NCBI GenBank assembly: GCA_017430455.1
Contig: JAFRMX010000001.1
Location: 1 to 64,000 of the forward strand
Reading direction: 5' to 3'
Origin: Oscillospiraceae bacterium
Lineage (GTDB): Bacteria > Bacillota > Clostridia > Oscillospirales > Oscillospiraceae
Length of the DNA: 64,000 nt
Shown: one piece after another, positions 38,108 through 45,893 of the stretch
Layout: each line of letters begins with the position of its first letter
Numbering within the stretch: position 1 is the stretch's first letter
Notes under the pieces: generated by a model
What the model was told of the DNA's origin: nothing
The model's database searches: none
The model's input: the letters and a program-made list of their open reading frames with translations, nothing else
Program-made: the position numbers and the translations under genes

Positions 38108-39032
38108 CCTCTCAAGAAAGTATTATCTGCTTTTCGGTGCCCCGATGATTAAAGAGCAGTTTCCGGAGCTTGAGGAGAGAATAGCTGTAGGCCTTTGCGG
38201 GGAGGGCTCCGAGTGTCTCGGATATGATGACGATATCTCGTCAGATCACGATTTTGAACCCTCCTTCTGCATGTTTCTTACAGATGAAGATGAAGAAAAA
38301 TACGGTTTTCAGCTGAAAAGAGCGTATTCTAAGCTTCCGAAGGAATTTGAAGGCTATAAAAGGCAGGCCGTCTCCCCTGCCGGAGGTCCCAGGCGCGGAG
38401 TTATTCGCAGTTCTGATTTCTACAGACGTTTTACCGGAGTGCCCGGCGCCCCGGATAATAATCTCCAATGGCTCTACATTCCTTCGGACTCCCTGCTTGA
38501 GGCCTGCAATGGCGAAATCTGGCGAGACGATCTCGGCGAATTTTCGGCTGTCAGGAATACAATCAAATCAGGCTACAGTGAAGACATAAGGCTAAAAAAA
38601 ATTGCAGCCCATTGCGTTACGGCATCGCAAGCGGGTGAATACAACTATGGAAGGCTGATCCGAAGGGGTGACACAGGCGCTGCACAATTGGCTGTTTTCG
38701 AATATGTAAAGCATATCATATCTGTAATATATCTTCTGAACAACAAATATGAACCCTATTACAAATGGGTGTATCGCGGTATGGACGATCTGCCGATCCT
38801 CGGAGATCTCAAAGAACCTCTTTCAGGCCTCACAGAGCTGGGAAACACGAAATCCGAGACGGAACTCAAGAACGGCATAATCTGTGATATATCTGCTGCT
38901 GTAATAAAAGAACTATTGTCACAGAGCATTGCAGACGATAAAACTCCGGATCTCAGCAGTGCCGCATACTCGGTCGTGAGGCATATTAAAGATCCGGAGC
39001 TCAGGAATATGCACATAATGGCAGGTGCATAG
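38094..39032 (+). CDS. DUF4037 nucleotidyltransferase-like protein
   Basis: About 312 residues from the ATG at 38094 (AAGGAG seven bases upstream, inside the TPR gene). The N-terminal part has a nucleotidyltransferase-type active-site pattern: GEGSECLGYDDDISSDHDFEP (about 37-57), with G-S and a later pair of acidic residues. The middle DUF4037 helical domain contains the arginine-rich GEYNYGRLIRRGD. Activity and substrate are unknown; the fold suggests nucleotide transfer to a small molecule, protein or RNA end. Translationally coupled to the TPR gene. Confidence 0.82.
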   Translation: MKGLDLSRKYYLLFGAPMIKEQFPELEERIAVGLCGEGSECLGYDDDISSDHDFEPSFCMFLTDEDEEKYGFQLKRAYSKLPKEFEGYKRQAVSPAGGPRRGVIRSSDFYRRFTGVPGAPDNNLQWLYIPSDSLLEACNGEIWRDDLGEFSAVRNTIKSGYSEDIRLKKIAAHCVTASQAGEYNYGRLIRRGDTGAAQLAVFEYVKHIISVIYLLNNKYEPYYKWVYRGMDDLPILGDLKEPLSGLTELGNTKSETELKNGIICDISAAVIKELLSQSIADDKTPDLSSAAYSVVRHIKDPELRNMHIMAGA

Positions 39033-39114
39033 CTTCAGATAATTAACAATCTGTTTTTGATTTCAGGATTTATAAGATTATAATCAAATAAAACAAATTA
39101 ATGGAGCGAATAAT

Positions 39115-39885
39115 ATGAATATTGACAGACCCGGTCTAAAATTCAGAGCCAAGCAGCTGATGTCTGTTTCCAAACCTGCTCCGATCCCCGTCGGACTGAT
39201 ATATATTGCATTTACTATGATAGTCTCTATGCTCTCTTCAAGGCTTCTGACCTCAAACATAAACGCTGACTATATAATGGATGTGGCAAACCGTATGATG
39301 AGCGGTGCAGATCCCGGAGTCTACAATGAATATATGGAATACATCTCGACGCACGGGCCCTCAGCGGGCGCAAGCGCTCTCAATATACTGCTTCAGCTTG
39401 TCTCAAGCATCCTTTGGGCTGGGTTTATACTGTTCTGTATCAACACTGTCTTCGGAAGACATGCTGAAGTGGCAAACCTCCTCGACGGATTCTCTATCTT
39501 CTGGAAAGTTCTGATTCTGTCTCTGTTGGAATCTGTTATCGTATTTATCGGCATGCTTCTTTTCATTATTCCGGGAATCATAATGATATACAGGTACCGG
39601 ATGGCGATTTATATACTTATGGATGATCCGGAAAAAAGCCCTGTACAGTGCATGCGTGAAAGCGCTGTACTGACAAAAGGCTTCAAGTGGCAGCTTTTCG
39701 TTTTGGATTTCAGCTTTATTGGCTGGTATATAGTAATCGCTCTTCCGTTCATCGGTTATTTTGCTGAGGTGTATGCTTTCCCATATATGAATCTGACAAG
39801 GACCCTCTACTACAGGGAGCTCCTCCGATTTGCCGGGAAAGATGTCGGTGACGGACAGACCTATGTACTACCTGAGAACTACTGA
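39115..39885 (+). CDS. DUF975-family polytopic membrane protein
   Basis: 256 residues with about five membrane segments. Typical DUF975 features are the start with FRAKAKQLM-like sequence (FRAKQLMSVSK), the FWKVLILSLLESVIVFIGMLLFIIPGIIMIYRYRMA stretch and the short CMRESAVLTKGFKWQLFVLDFSFIGW block. The family is common in Firmicutes, with unknown function possibly linked to envelope stress. ATG at 39115 behind ATGGAGCG. Confidence 0.85.
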   Translation: MNIDRPGLKFRAKQLMSVSKPAPIPVGLIYIAFTMIVSMLSSRLLTSNINADYIMDVANRMMSGADPGVYNEYMEYISTHGPSAGASALNILLQLVSSILWAGFILFCINTVFGRHAEVANLLDGFSIFWKVLILSLLESVIVFIGMLLFIIPGIIMIYRYRMAIYILMDDPEKSPVQCMRESAVLTKGFKWQLFVLDFSFIGWYIVIALPFIGYFAEVYAFPYMNLTRTLYYRELLRFAGKDVGDGQTYVLPENY

Positions 39886-39900
39886 ATAACTGAAACAATA

Positions 39901-39934
39901 AAAAAGATCTGTAAGAAATCTTACAGATCTTTTT
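39901..39934. terminator. Bidirectional terminator
   Basis: Perfect 15-base stem (39901-39915 / 39920-39934) ending in A and T runs. The minus-strand GNAT gene stop (39921-39923) lies in the stem but ahead of the minus-strand T-run. Confidence 0.9.
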
Positions 39935-40403
39935 TGTAAAAGAGCATTTTTTCAAATGGGTTGTTATTATACTTGCCTATCCTGTAGAAACCTTTTTTCT
40001 CATAGAGCCTTATTGCTTCTTTCAGTGACGGCATGGTATCAAGGACCATATACTTATATCCGGTCTCACGGGCTTCTTCAATTATCCTGTCCAACAGCTT
40101 TTCCGCGATCCCCTGCCGGCGGTACTCAGGCTTTACATACAGGCGTTTTAGCTCGCAGGTCTGTCCGTCTATCTTATGAAGAGCAACTGAAGCTGCGGGC
40201 TTTTCTCCGTCCATCAGGATATACAGGCGTCCGTCAGGAAGGCCGTACTTGTCTTCGAGATGCTCCAGCTCCTCGCTGTAGTTCTGCTCATCAAGACTCT
40301 CCTGAAAAAGCGGATCCAACCTTACAAGCATGTTTGTATACTCCGTGAACAGCTGTTCCACTTCTTTCAGCCTGTCATAACCGTAAACAAGTGTATATTC
40401 CAT
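39921..40403 (-). CDS. GNAT-family N-acetyltransferase
   Basis: About 160 residues from the ATG at 40403, six bases after the msrA stop. The acetyl-CoA binding motif A is LYVKPEYRRQGIAEKLLDRII and motif B is IRLYEKKGFYRIG, both intact. Acceptor substrate unknown; amino-acid or small-molecule N-acetylation are typical. It shares a transcript with msrA and probably relies on translational coupling, because the Shine-Dalgarno site is weak. Confidence 0.88.
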   Translation of the reverse strand: MEYTLVYGYDRLKEVEQLFTEYTNMLVRLDPLFQESLDEQNYSEELEHLEDKYGLPDGRLYILMDGEKPAASVALHKIDGQTCELKRLYVKPEYRRQGIAEKLLDRIIEEARETGYKYMVLDTMPSLKEAIRLYEKKGFYRIGKYNNNPFEKMLFYKKDL

Positions 40404-40408
40404 ATCTA

Positions 40409-40975
40409 TTATCTGTGTACTGCACACTGACGTGCATTTTGCGGATCATCTTTTCGAAAATAGTTTTGAACTTCTCTCATCTCGTCGGATGTAATATGGC
40501 AGTATCCTCCGGGATTCTTGTCAAGATAATCCTGATGGTATTCCTCAGCAGGCCAGAAACATTCCAATGGCTTTAGCTCGACAAAAAAATTACTGTATTT
40601 CTCTTTTTCCGCCTCGAAAAGCATCTCTATGACCGGAAGGTCAGCATTATCAGAGTAATAAACTCCGGTCTGATACTGAGTTCCTCTGTCGGTGCCCTGC
40701 ATATCTTTTACTGTCGGATCGATGACTATAAAAAACACGCGGACAAGATCCCCGAGCGAAACAATATTCTCATCATAAATGACCCTCACAGTCTCCCTGT
40801 GACCGGTAAGATCAGTACATACCTGCTGATATGTAGGATCGTCAGTTGATCCGTTAGCATATCCGACTTCCGTATCAGTCACTCCCGGAACTGCCTTAAA
40901 AACTTTTTCAGTTCCCCAGAAACAGCCCCCGGCAAAATATATCTCTTTCAAAGAATTATCTCCCAGCGATTTCAT
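40409..40975 (-). CDS. msrA: Peptide-methionine (S)-S-oxide reductase
   Basis: 188 residues from the ATG at 40975, which follows GGAGGT; the frame is open to 41044, but those codons look like leader sequence. The active-site cysteine is in AGGCFWGTEKVF (Cys18), with GYANGSTDDPTYQQVC and the PAEEYHQDYL block. It reduces S-methionine sulfoxide in oxidised proteins, and a C-terminal cysteine (QNARQCAVHR) may act as resolving thiol. Together with the nearby glutathione peroxidase it suggests oxidative-stress protection. No msrB is fused. Confidence 0.93.
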   Translation of the reverse strand: MKSLGDNSLKEIYFAGGCFWGTEKVFKAVPGVTDTEVGYANGSTDDPTYQQVCTDLTGHRETVRVIYDENIVSLGDLVRVFFIVIDPTVKDMQGTDRGTQYQTGVYYSDNADLPVIEMLFEAEKEKYSNFFVELKPLECFWPAEEYHQDYLDKNPGGYCHITSDEMREVQNYFRKDDPQNARQCAVHR

Positions 40976-41184
40976 AATCTCATTGACCTCCGTAATCTGA
41001 TAACCGGCTTTAACGCAAGCGAAAAAAAGAACAAATATAAACAATATGCCGGCAACACATAGAACAATTTAATCCATCAGTGCACTTCAAGCTTAAATGA
41101 ACAAAAAGGGAAACAAGAAGTTAACATAATTAGTAGAACATAATATTAATTACATAATATTCAAAGAAATGCTTTATCCAAATA

Positions 41185-41397
41185 TTACAAAAATAATAAT
41201 ACCATACTGACAGCAATAAAAAAAGACGCAAAATCAGGATCGAATCTCCGATTTCGCGTCTTAGCCCTGTTATATGCTTTCGGATTTGAAGATTTTCTGG
41301 TAACCGGGCTTATACCGTTCCATGAACCGCGTTTAGCACAGTCAAGCTCTTTTCTCTTCTTTTTTGAGAGCTTGTCATAAGGTATAAACTTTTCCAA
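41185..41397 (-). CDS. Small basic protein whose frame crosses its own terminator; candidate ribosome-rescue factor
   Basis: 70 codons from the TTG at 41397, preceded by GAGGTGAT. The body is strongly basic (EKFIPYDKLSKKKRKELDCA at 2-21, then RGSWNGISPVTRK and NPKAYNRAKTRNRR). I have seen similar short KLSKK...PVTRK...KAYNRKK proteins in clostridial genomes, without assigned function. Codons for about 46-60 coincide with an intrinsic terminator (41218-41262), and the stop codon (41185-41187) is about 30 bases beyond its T-run. Terminated messages would therefore be non-stop and end near Phe60. That layout and size match ArfA and BrfA, whose expression rises when tmRNA fails. The functional assignment is inference. 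Confidence 0.7.
   Translation of the reverse strand: MEKFIPYDKLSKKKRKELDCAKRGSWNGISPVTRKSSNPKAYNRAKTRNRRFDPDFASFFIAVSMVLLFL
41218..41262 (-). terminator. Intrinsic terminator inside the coding frame
   Basis: Minus-strand stem AAGACGC...GCGTCTT (arms 41223-41238 and 41247-41262, about 16 pairs with two G-U) and a seven-T run at 41218-41224. It lies fully upstream of the in-frame stop codon of the small basic protein, so most transcripts would lack a stop. Confidence 0.85.
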
Positions 41398-41503
41398 AGG
41401 TATCACCTCTCTTATCTGTTTTCATGATTATCGATAATCCATTTTAGTTTACCATAATTAATTTATGTTAATCGCTTCCATTAATATATAAGAGTATCCC
41501 ATA

Positions 41504-41638
41504 CTATGAGTTTTGTGAAGAATCGGTATTCTCATCCTTCTTCGTTTTCTCTGCGAACCTGTTGGCCATGACAACATGGCGGATCAAGACTCCGAACAGT
41601 ACGACCAGTATTATTACTGATATTGCATTATCACTCAT
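41504..41638 (-). CDS. 44-residue single-pass membrane protein
   Basis: Short frame 19 bases after the PIG-L stop with a GAAGGGCG site. It encodes MSDNAISVIILVVLFGVLIR at the start: one membrane helix (about 5-25), then a basic/acidic tail rich in Lys, Asp and Ser. Size, signal-less hydrophobic start and tight position suggest a small accessory membrane protein of the DUF4230/PIG-L operon. No family recognised. Confidence 0.6.
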   Translation of the reverse strand: MSDNAISVIILVVLFGVLIRHVVMANRFAEKTKKDENTDSSQNS

Positions 41639-41657
41639 TTGTTTCAGCGCCCTTCCG

Positions 41658-42941
41658 TCATTCTATGTTTTCAAACAGGTCGTTGCGTTCGATATCAGGC
41701 CCTGCAAGCGATCTGTACAGCCCGAAACTGTGAGAGTCGTACTCGCTGCCAAAGCTGTATACTTCAAAACTCCATTTCTGCTGAGTCTCATGACATAGAT
41801 ATGCCTGGCAGGCAACTTCAAACGGTGTCAGACCGCTGAGGACCGCGGATGGAGTTTCATAATTCAGAACGGTGCGGTCCTCAGGCGGGCCATAAAGATG
41901 CAAATATGTCTTCGGAGTATCCCAAAGGCCGTATTTTTCTCTAAGATCAGGGTAACAGCTGCTGTCTGCTGCATCATAAACTGCCTGCTCGAGTGATCGA
42001 ACTCCGAGCTGATGTACCCCGTGACCGTATTCACCGTCATGATCCTGTGCAACTATTACATCCGGTCTGTACTTTCTTATCTGCTCCACCTGAAACTCCC
42101 GAAAGGCATCTGTCCCATATACCTCTTCAGCTTCTGTAAGAGTACTGCAATATTTATCCGGCTGAATATTCGTCACAGGGTAGTATCTTGCCCCGGCCTT
42201 CCACAGACCGTTTAATGCCTCGTGCGGACGCACGCGGTAATCATCATCATCATAATAGTTGGTCGTCAGATACGCGACTTGGACTTTTTTATTTTGTACG
42301 AGAGAGTAATAAGGAATTATTCCTCCGAAAAATACCAGTTCGTCATCTGCGTGGGTCGGAAACAGCAGCAGATCTGCTTTCCCATCCAAAACAGACCAGC
42401 GCTGTACATCATCGGGGATCTTTCCGGAACTGTAGGCATATATGTCGCAGAGCTTTGTTTCAGCCGAGGGAGAATGAACGGTCAGATTCTGCACCGGTGT
42501 ATCCAGACTTACGAACTCATGAAGAAAATTGTTTAGCCCCCCGTGATAATTTGATCTGCCTGTCTCAAGCTCCCATTCTCCCGGATAAGTTCCCCAAACA
42601 ATATAAAGCGCCGCGATCTTATCATCAGCTTCCAGGCGAAAAACCTCTCCCGGTTCGAGAACTGCGTCCGTCCAATAGCTGCCGTCAAAGAGGAGCTTGC
42701 TTTCATCTTCCGGAAGCGAAGATCTCAGAGTGATCTGACGGGCATCAGACAATACAGGTTCTTCAGGCTCATCGGGAACAGATTCGATAACAGTTTCATG
42801 TTCAGCATTATCAAGGCCCGCCACAGACCGGCCTTCGAAAAGTAAATACGCATTTACAATGAGCAGAGCAAAAACAAGTACGAAACCTATGGAAGGTATC
42901 ATTGATTTTCGAGAACGACGAATCGTATATTCTCCGATCAT
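41658..42941 (-). CDS. PIG-L family deacetylase, membrane-anchored
   Basis: 427 residues. N-terminal membrane anchor (about 15-35, IPSIGFVLVFALLIVNAYLLF), a beta-rich linker (about 60-170, DGSYWTDAVLEPGEVFRLEA, possibly a small carbohydrate-binding or discoidin-like module), then the PIG-L domain with zinc motif FPTHADDELVFFGG (HxDD) and the later DHDGEYGHGVHQ histidines. These enzymes remove N-acetyl from GlcNAc-containing lipids or polysaccharides. The location outside the membrane suggests deacetylation of a surface glycan. The ATG overlaps the DUF4230 stop by four bases. Confidence 0.88.
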   Translation of the reverse strand: MIGEYTIRRSRKSMIPSIGFVLVFALLIVNAYLLFEGRSVAGLDNAEHETVIESVPDEPEEPVLSDARQITLRSSLPEDESKLLFDGSYWTDAVLEPGEVFRLEADDKIAALYIVWGTYPGEWELETGRSNYHGGLNNFLHEFVSLDTPVQNLTVHSPSAETKLCDIYAYSSGKIPDDVQRWSVLDGKADLLLFPTHADDELVFFGGIIPYYSLVQNKKVQVAYLTTNYYDDDDYRVRPHEALNGLWKAGARYYPVTNIQPDKYCSTLTEAEEVYGTDAFREFQVEQIRKYRPDVIVAQDHDGEYGHGVHQLGVRSLEQAVYDAADSSCYPDLREKYGLWDTPKTYLHLYGPPEDRTVLNYETPSAVLSGLTPFEVACQAYLCHETQQKWSFEVYSFGSEYDSHSFGLYRSLAGPDIERNDLFENIE

Positions 42942-43666
42942 TTTATGATCACATTTACAGTGTAATAAACGGGAACTGCAAACGGATCGGCTGCTTCCGA
43001 CACAGCGGCGTCGACTGCAGCCACGATTATGGGCTCAAAAATCTCCTGAATGGAAAGCTCGGCGAACTTCTCCGCTTCTTTGCTCGCCGTATCATCTTTC
43101 GAGACTGATTCATAAAGCAGCTCTTTTGCGCTTGTCTCGAGCTGCGCGTTCATTTCGGGCGTGATGTCCATCTCGCCGAAGGTCAGAAGACCGTTGCTCG
43201 TACTGAAAAATTCTGTTTCCTCCGGAAGATATTCGATATTCAGGACAGGCTCTTCGACGTATACGTCTATAGTCCTGGTATCCTTATTTATTACGATATC
43301 ATCTTCCCCGATCTTACTGAGATCAACGGAAAACGTGGCCTGACCGTGGTAAACGACTGCTTTTGTCTTGCTGAAAACTGCCCAGTTAAACAGGCCTTCC
43401 TCCTTGATCTCGCCGGCTGCAGAGATCTTCTGTGTCTTAACGGTCAGCAGTTTGGTCCTGGCTGACTTCTCCAGGATAGGTTTGCTGAAATCCACTTCGA
43501 CGGAGTAAGGCTTTGGCAGTTCGGGAGCGGGAGACTCGGTCATGGCGGGTTTCGGAAGCAAAGAGCTTATATACGGAATGGGCTTCATATATCCCAAATA
43601 ATAGCCTGCTGCCAAACAGACTATAACAACAAGCAGTATCGGGATAATTCCGATTTTTCTCCTCAT
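42938..43666 (-). CDS. DUF4230-family membrane-anchored protein
   Basis: 242 residues with an N-terminal anchor (about 7-27, IIPILLVVIVCLAAGYYLGY), a proline-rich linker (34-52) and the DUF4230 domain (about 60-235: TKLLTVKTQKISAAGEI, VYHGQATFSVDLSKI and the DITPEMNAQLETSAKELL region). Function of the family is unknown; it faces outside the cell. It is followed with a four-base overlap by the PIG-L deacetylase and preceded by a 26-residue peptide gene. Confidence 0.85.
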   Translation of the reverse strand: MRRKIGIIPILLVVIVCLAAGYYLGYMKPIPYISSLLPKPAMTESPAPELPKPYSVEVDFSKPILEKSARTKLLTVKTQKISAAGEIKEEGLFNWAVFSKTKAVVYHGQATFSVDLSKIGEDDIVINKDTRTIDVYVEEPVLNIEYLPEETEFFSTSNGLLTFGEMDITPEMNAQLETSAKELLYESVSKDDTASKEAEKFAELSIQEIFEPIIVAAVDAAVSEAADPFAVPVYYTVNVIIK

Positions 43667-43682
43667 ACCTCTTACCTTCAGC

Positions 43683-43763
43683 TCACATCATAACGGCGTT
43701 TATCAGCACAAGAATGCCCAGGATTATCAGCGCGGCCCCGATTACATACATCAGTTTTTTCAT
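43683..43763 (-). CDS. 26-residue membrane peptide
   Basis: A short frame with a strong ACGGAGG ribosome site and ATG at 43763 encodes MKKLMYVIGAALIILGILVL plus INAVMM, essentially one membrane helix. The stop is 16 bases before the DUF4230 start, so it is the first gene of the operon. The ribosome site and position support translation. Function unknown; it could also be a leader peptide. Confidence 0.6.
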   Translation of the reverse strand: MKKLMYVIGAALIILGILVLINAVMM

Positions 43764-43944
43764 CTTTTCAACCTCCGTTATTGATTTAAGTTATACTATT
43801 AACCGACAAACGTTCTTCTGTAAGGATTTTATCATAAAACTGCAATACGGTAAACTCGCTATTGTCAAAAAAATACAGCTTCTAAATTTATATAACGATT
43901 TTATGTCTTTTTTTACTGTCTTCCGGCAATATAGCTCTCAGATG

Positions 43945-43973
43945 TTGACGAACAGTCTCCGGCGGTTTATTAT
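43945..43973 (+). promoter_or_regulatory. Promoter of the double-glycine-leader peptide gene
   Basis: TTGACG (43945-43950) and TATTAT (43968-43973) are separated by 17 bases, about 45 bases ahead of the ATG at 44019. The stretch 43764-43944 is AT-rich and I see no gene in it. Confidence 0.65.
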
Positions 43974-44018
43974 TAAATCAAGTTCCGGATCAATATATTA
44001 CAAAAGGAGTAAATCGAC

Positions 44019-44240
44019 ATGGCAGATGAAGAAAAAGTAGTATTGAGCGACGAAGATCTTGAGAAAGCTGCAGGCGGGACAAGATTTACCAACGCTATTA
44101 TTTACGGAGGAGCATTGTGTCCTTATTGCAGAAAAGGCGTACTTGCCGGCAACTCCGCTTACCTCCAGTGCGGCAATGCAAGTTGTCTGAAGACATTCAG
44201 GAAAAGCAACGGTTACTGGGTAACCGAGATCTGGGAGTAA
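44019..44240 (+). CDS. Peptide with double-glycine (NHLP/bacteriocin-type) leader and Cys4 core
   Basis: 73 residues. The first 20 (ending LSDEDLEKAAGG, residues 9-20) match the double-glycine leader consensus of Nif11/NHLP and class II bacteriocin precursors, cut after GG by C39 peptidases. The 53-residue core holds four cysteines, CPYC (34-37) and CGNASC (51-56), a zinc-ribbon-like spacing, plus an aromatic end (YWVTEIWE). Strong AAAAGGAG site, own promoter and terminator. No modifying enzyme, C39 transporter or immunity gene is in the window, so it is an orphan precursor candidate. A plain small zinc-ribbon protein whose start happens to look like a leader is the alternative. Confidence 0.65.
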   Translation: MADEEKVVLSDEDLEKAAGGTRFTNAIIYGGALCPYCRKGVLAGNSAYLQCGNASCLKTFRKSNGYWVTEIWE

Positions 44241-44245
44241 AGATT

Positions 44246-44273
44246 AAAGCCGCCCGAAAGGGCGGCTTTTTTA
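44246..44273 (+). terminator. Terminator of the leader-peptide gene
   Basis: Perfect ten-base stem (44246-44255 / 44260-44269), GAAA loop and T-run. Confidence 0.9.
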
Positions 44274-44277
44274 TTGT

Positions 44278-44411
44278 TTCACAAGCCCGAGTTCAATGTA
44301 CAGCCGGTAATATTCATCGTAAAGGCCGCAGATCACATCCATCCCCAGGTTCGGGCTGAACGCTTTCTGTATAACAGTTTCCCGGGAGCCATGCTGAGGT
44401 GAAACTTAAGC
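44278..44411 (-). pseudogene. In-frame coding remnant behind the acyltransferase stop
   Basis: After the acyltransferase stop codon and one more stop, the same frame stays open for about 44 codons and ends with a protein-like stretch (AFSPNLGMDVICGLYDEYYR, then LYIELGLVKQ). There is no start codon or ribosome site. It could be a former C-terminal extension cut off by a nonsense change, or the tail of a lost gene. Similarity to a family was not recognised. Confidence 0.35.
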
Positions 44412-45683
44412 TCAGGCAAGGCCTTTCGGACATGGCCTGCCTATCTTCTCCCGATAGGCAAAGTACAGTTCCTCCGTAGCGAGAGCCATCTTAGTGACGG
44501 AAAAGTCGCAGTCGTGCGGATATATGTACCAGGTGTCCTCAAGCGTATTCAAGTCAACGCAATCCCCGTGCTTGCCCAAGTACTCGTATTCTATATGACA
44601 AGAATACAGGCTGGGCACGTTCTTTATCATTTCAAATGGATCGCCGTCCGTATCCGTTCCCCTGACTGTAAAACCGTTCATGTCATGTACCAGCGTCCCC
44701 TCGCCGAGACGGATGAACTTCTTTGCGTTGGGCAGCGAATCCACCGTCACCGGGAGAACACCGCTGGAATAGTTTCCTGCCTCGACCTGAGCGCGGACAT
44801 TGGCACGCTCCCATTCATACCAGTCCGGAATGTGTGGGAACTCGGTCTCCCCGGTGTCCGCACTCAGTTCCCCGAGTTCCGACATGGTCCAGCTTTTTCC
44901 GCATGCCTCGCAGAAAAGGCGGGTTCCTTTCGAAGCCATTCGGAATTCCGTTCCGCAGGCCGGGCACTGATACAGGACCTTGTGAAGTCCTTCAGCCCGT
45001 TTTGCATAGGGCGTCCGGATACCGCGTTCTTTCTGCCAGGCGAAATCATCGTATTGGAATGCTTCAACGATACGTCTGTTGATTTCTGAGGGTTCTGTCT
45101 GCCTCAGTTCCTCCTTTGAATACAGTAAAGTGAATTCTGCTTCAGTCGGTGCGACTCCCCTGTCGTGCAGATTCCAGAAAGGAGAATTGATATGGTGCCC
45201 GTGACAGATCAGCGTGACAACGGGAACGTCCATAAGCTTGCAGAATTTTCCCAGTGAACCTGGCAGGACGGCTGTCGTCCCGCAAAGAGAATAACGTGCC
45301 TCCGGATACAGAATAAGTACGTCGCCGTTGCGCATGACCTGGCGCAAATGGCGGATCAGCGTCACATCATTGGTGAATTTGCGCTTGCAGATGCACCCTA
45401 CGTTCCTGAGAAGCTCTTCCCTGCCGATAAATCCGTCTATGGCCACCACGTAATTGGCGCGATGAGGAAAGATCGTCCGTGTCGCTACCTTGAAATCCAT
45501 AAACGCGTTATGATTGCACAGCATCAGATAAGGCGGCTTCAATCCCTCAGTACCTGTGCGGATGATCTTTGTTCTGTGAATAAATGTGTCCGGCGCGCTG
45601 AGAATGTATGTCAGCGGCCTTAAGTACCACTTTGTCCGCACGGGCAGACGTTTCATATCAAATCTGTCGAATTCCTGTTTCAC
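44412..45683 (-). CDS. Lysophospholipid acyltransferase (PlsC-like) with zinc ribbon and C-terminal domain
   Basis: 423 residues. The N-terminal acyltransferase domain has the HX4D motif NHNAFMD (His58, Asp63) and the acceptor-phosphate motif YPEARYS (near 125-131). A CxxC...CxxC ribbon (CPACGTEF and CEACGKSW, about 240-263) follows, then a C-terminal domain of about 150 residues I do not recognise (LGEGTLVHDMNGFTVRGTDT). The enzyme probably transfers acyl groups to glycerophospholipid or an amphiphile at the inner membrane face. The zinc ribbon plus tail make it longer than usual PlsC proteins of about 240 residues. Confidence 0.85.
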   Translation of the reverse strand: MKQEFDRFDMKRLPVRTKWYLRPLTYILSAPDTFIHRTKIIRTGTEGLKPPYLMLCNHNAFMDFKVATRTIFPHRANYVVAIDGFIGREELLRNVGCICKRKFTNDVTLIRHLRQVMRNGDVLILYPEARYSLCGTTAVLPGSLGKFCKLMDVPVVTLICHGHHINSPFWNLHDRGVAPTEAEFTLLYSKEELRQTEPSEINRRIVEAFQYDDFAWQKERGIRTPYAKRAEGLHKVLYQCPACGTEFRMASKGTRLFCEACGKSWTMSELGELSADTGETEFPHIPDWYEWERANVRAQVEAGNYSSGVLPVTVDSLPNAKKFIRLGEGTLVHDMNGFTVRGTDTDGDPFEMIKNVPSLYSCHIEYEYLGKHGDCVDLNTLEDTWYIYPHDCDFSVTKMALATEELYFAYREKIGRPCPKGLA

Positions 45684-45893
45684 GGCTGAATCCCCCTGCT
45701 CAAAAACCGGTCTGTAGATCAGTAAATGTCTGATTGAAGATGATTATATCATACAGCCCGCATTCAGAAAAGAGTGCACACTGCGGATATATTCTGAGGC
45801 AGTATTGACTTGACCGGAGGGCGACCATATAATTGGGTATCTTCCGGATTAGGCGGATTAAAGCGCAATGATAAAGAAAATGAGGAGAAGAAT

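Noticed and set aside
40976..41044. Hydrophobic N-terminal extension of MsrA (possible signal peptide)
   Set aside because: The GGAGGT site points to the ATG at 40975, and MsrA families start just before GGCFWG; the extension is probably untranslated leader.
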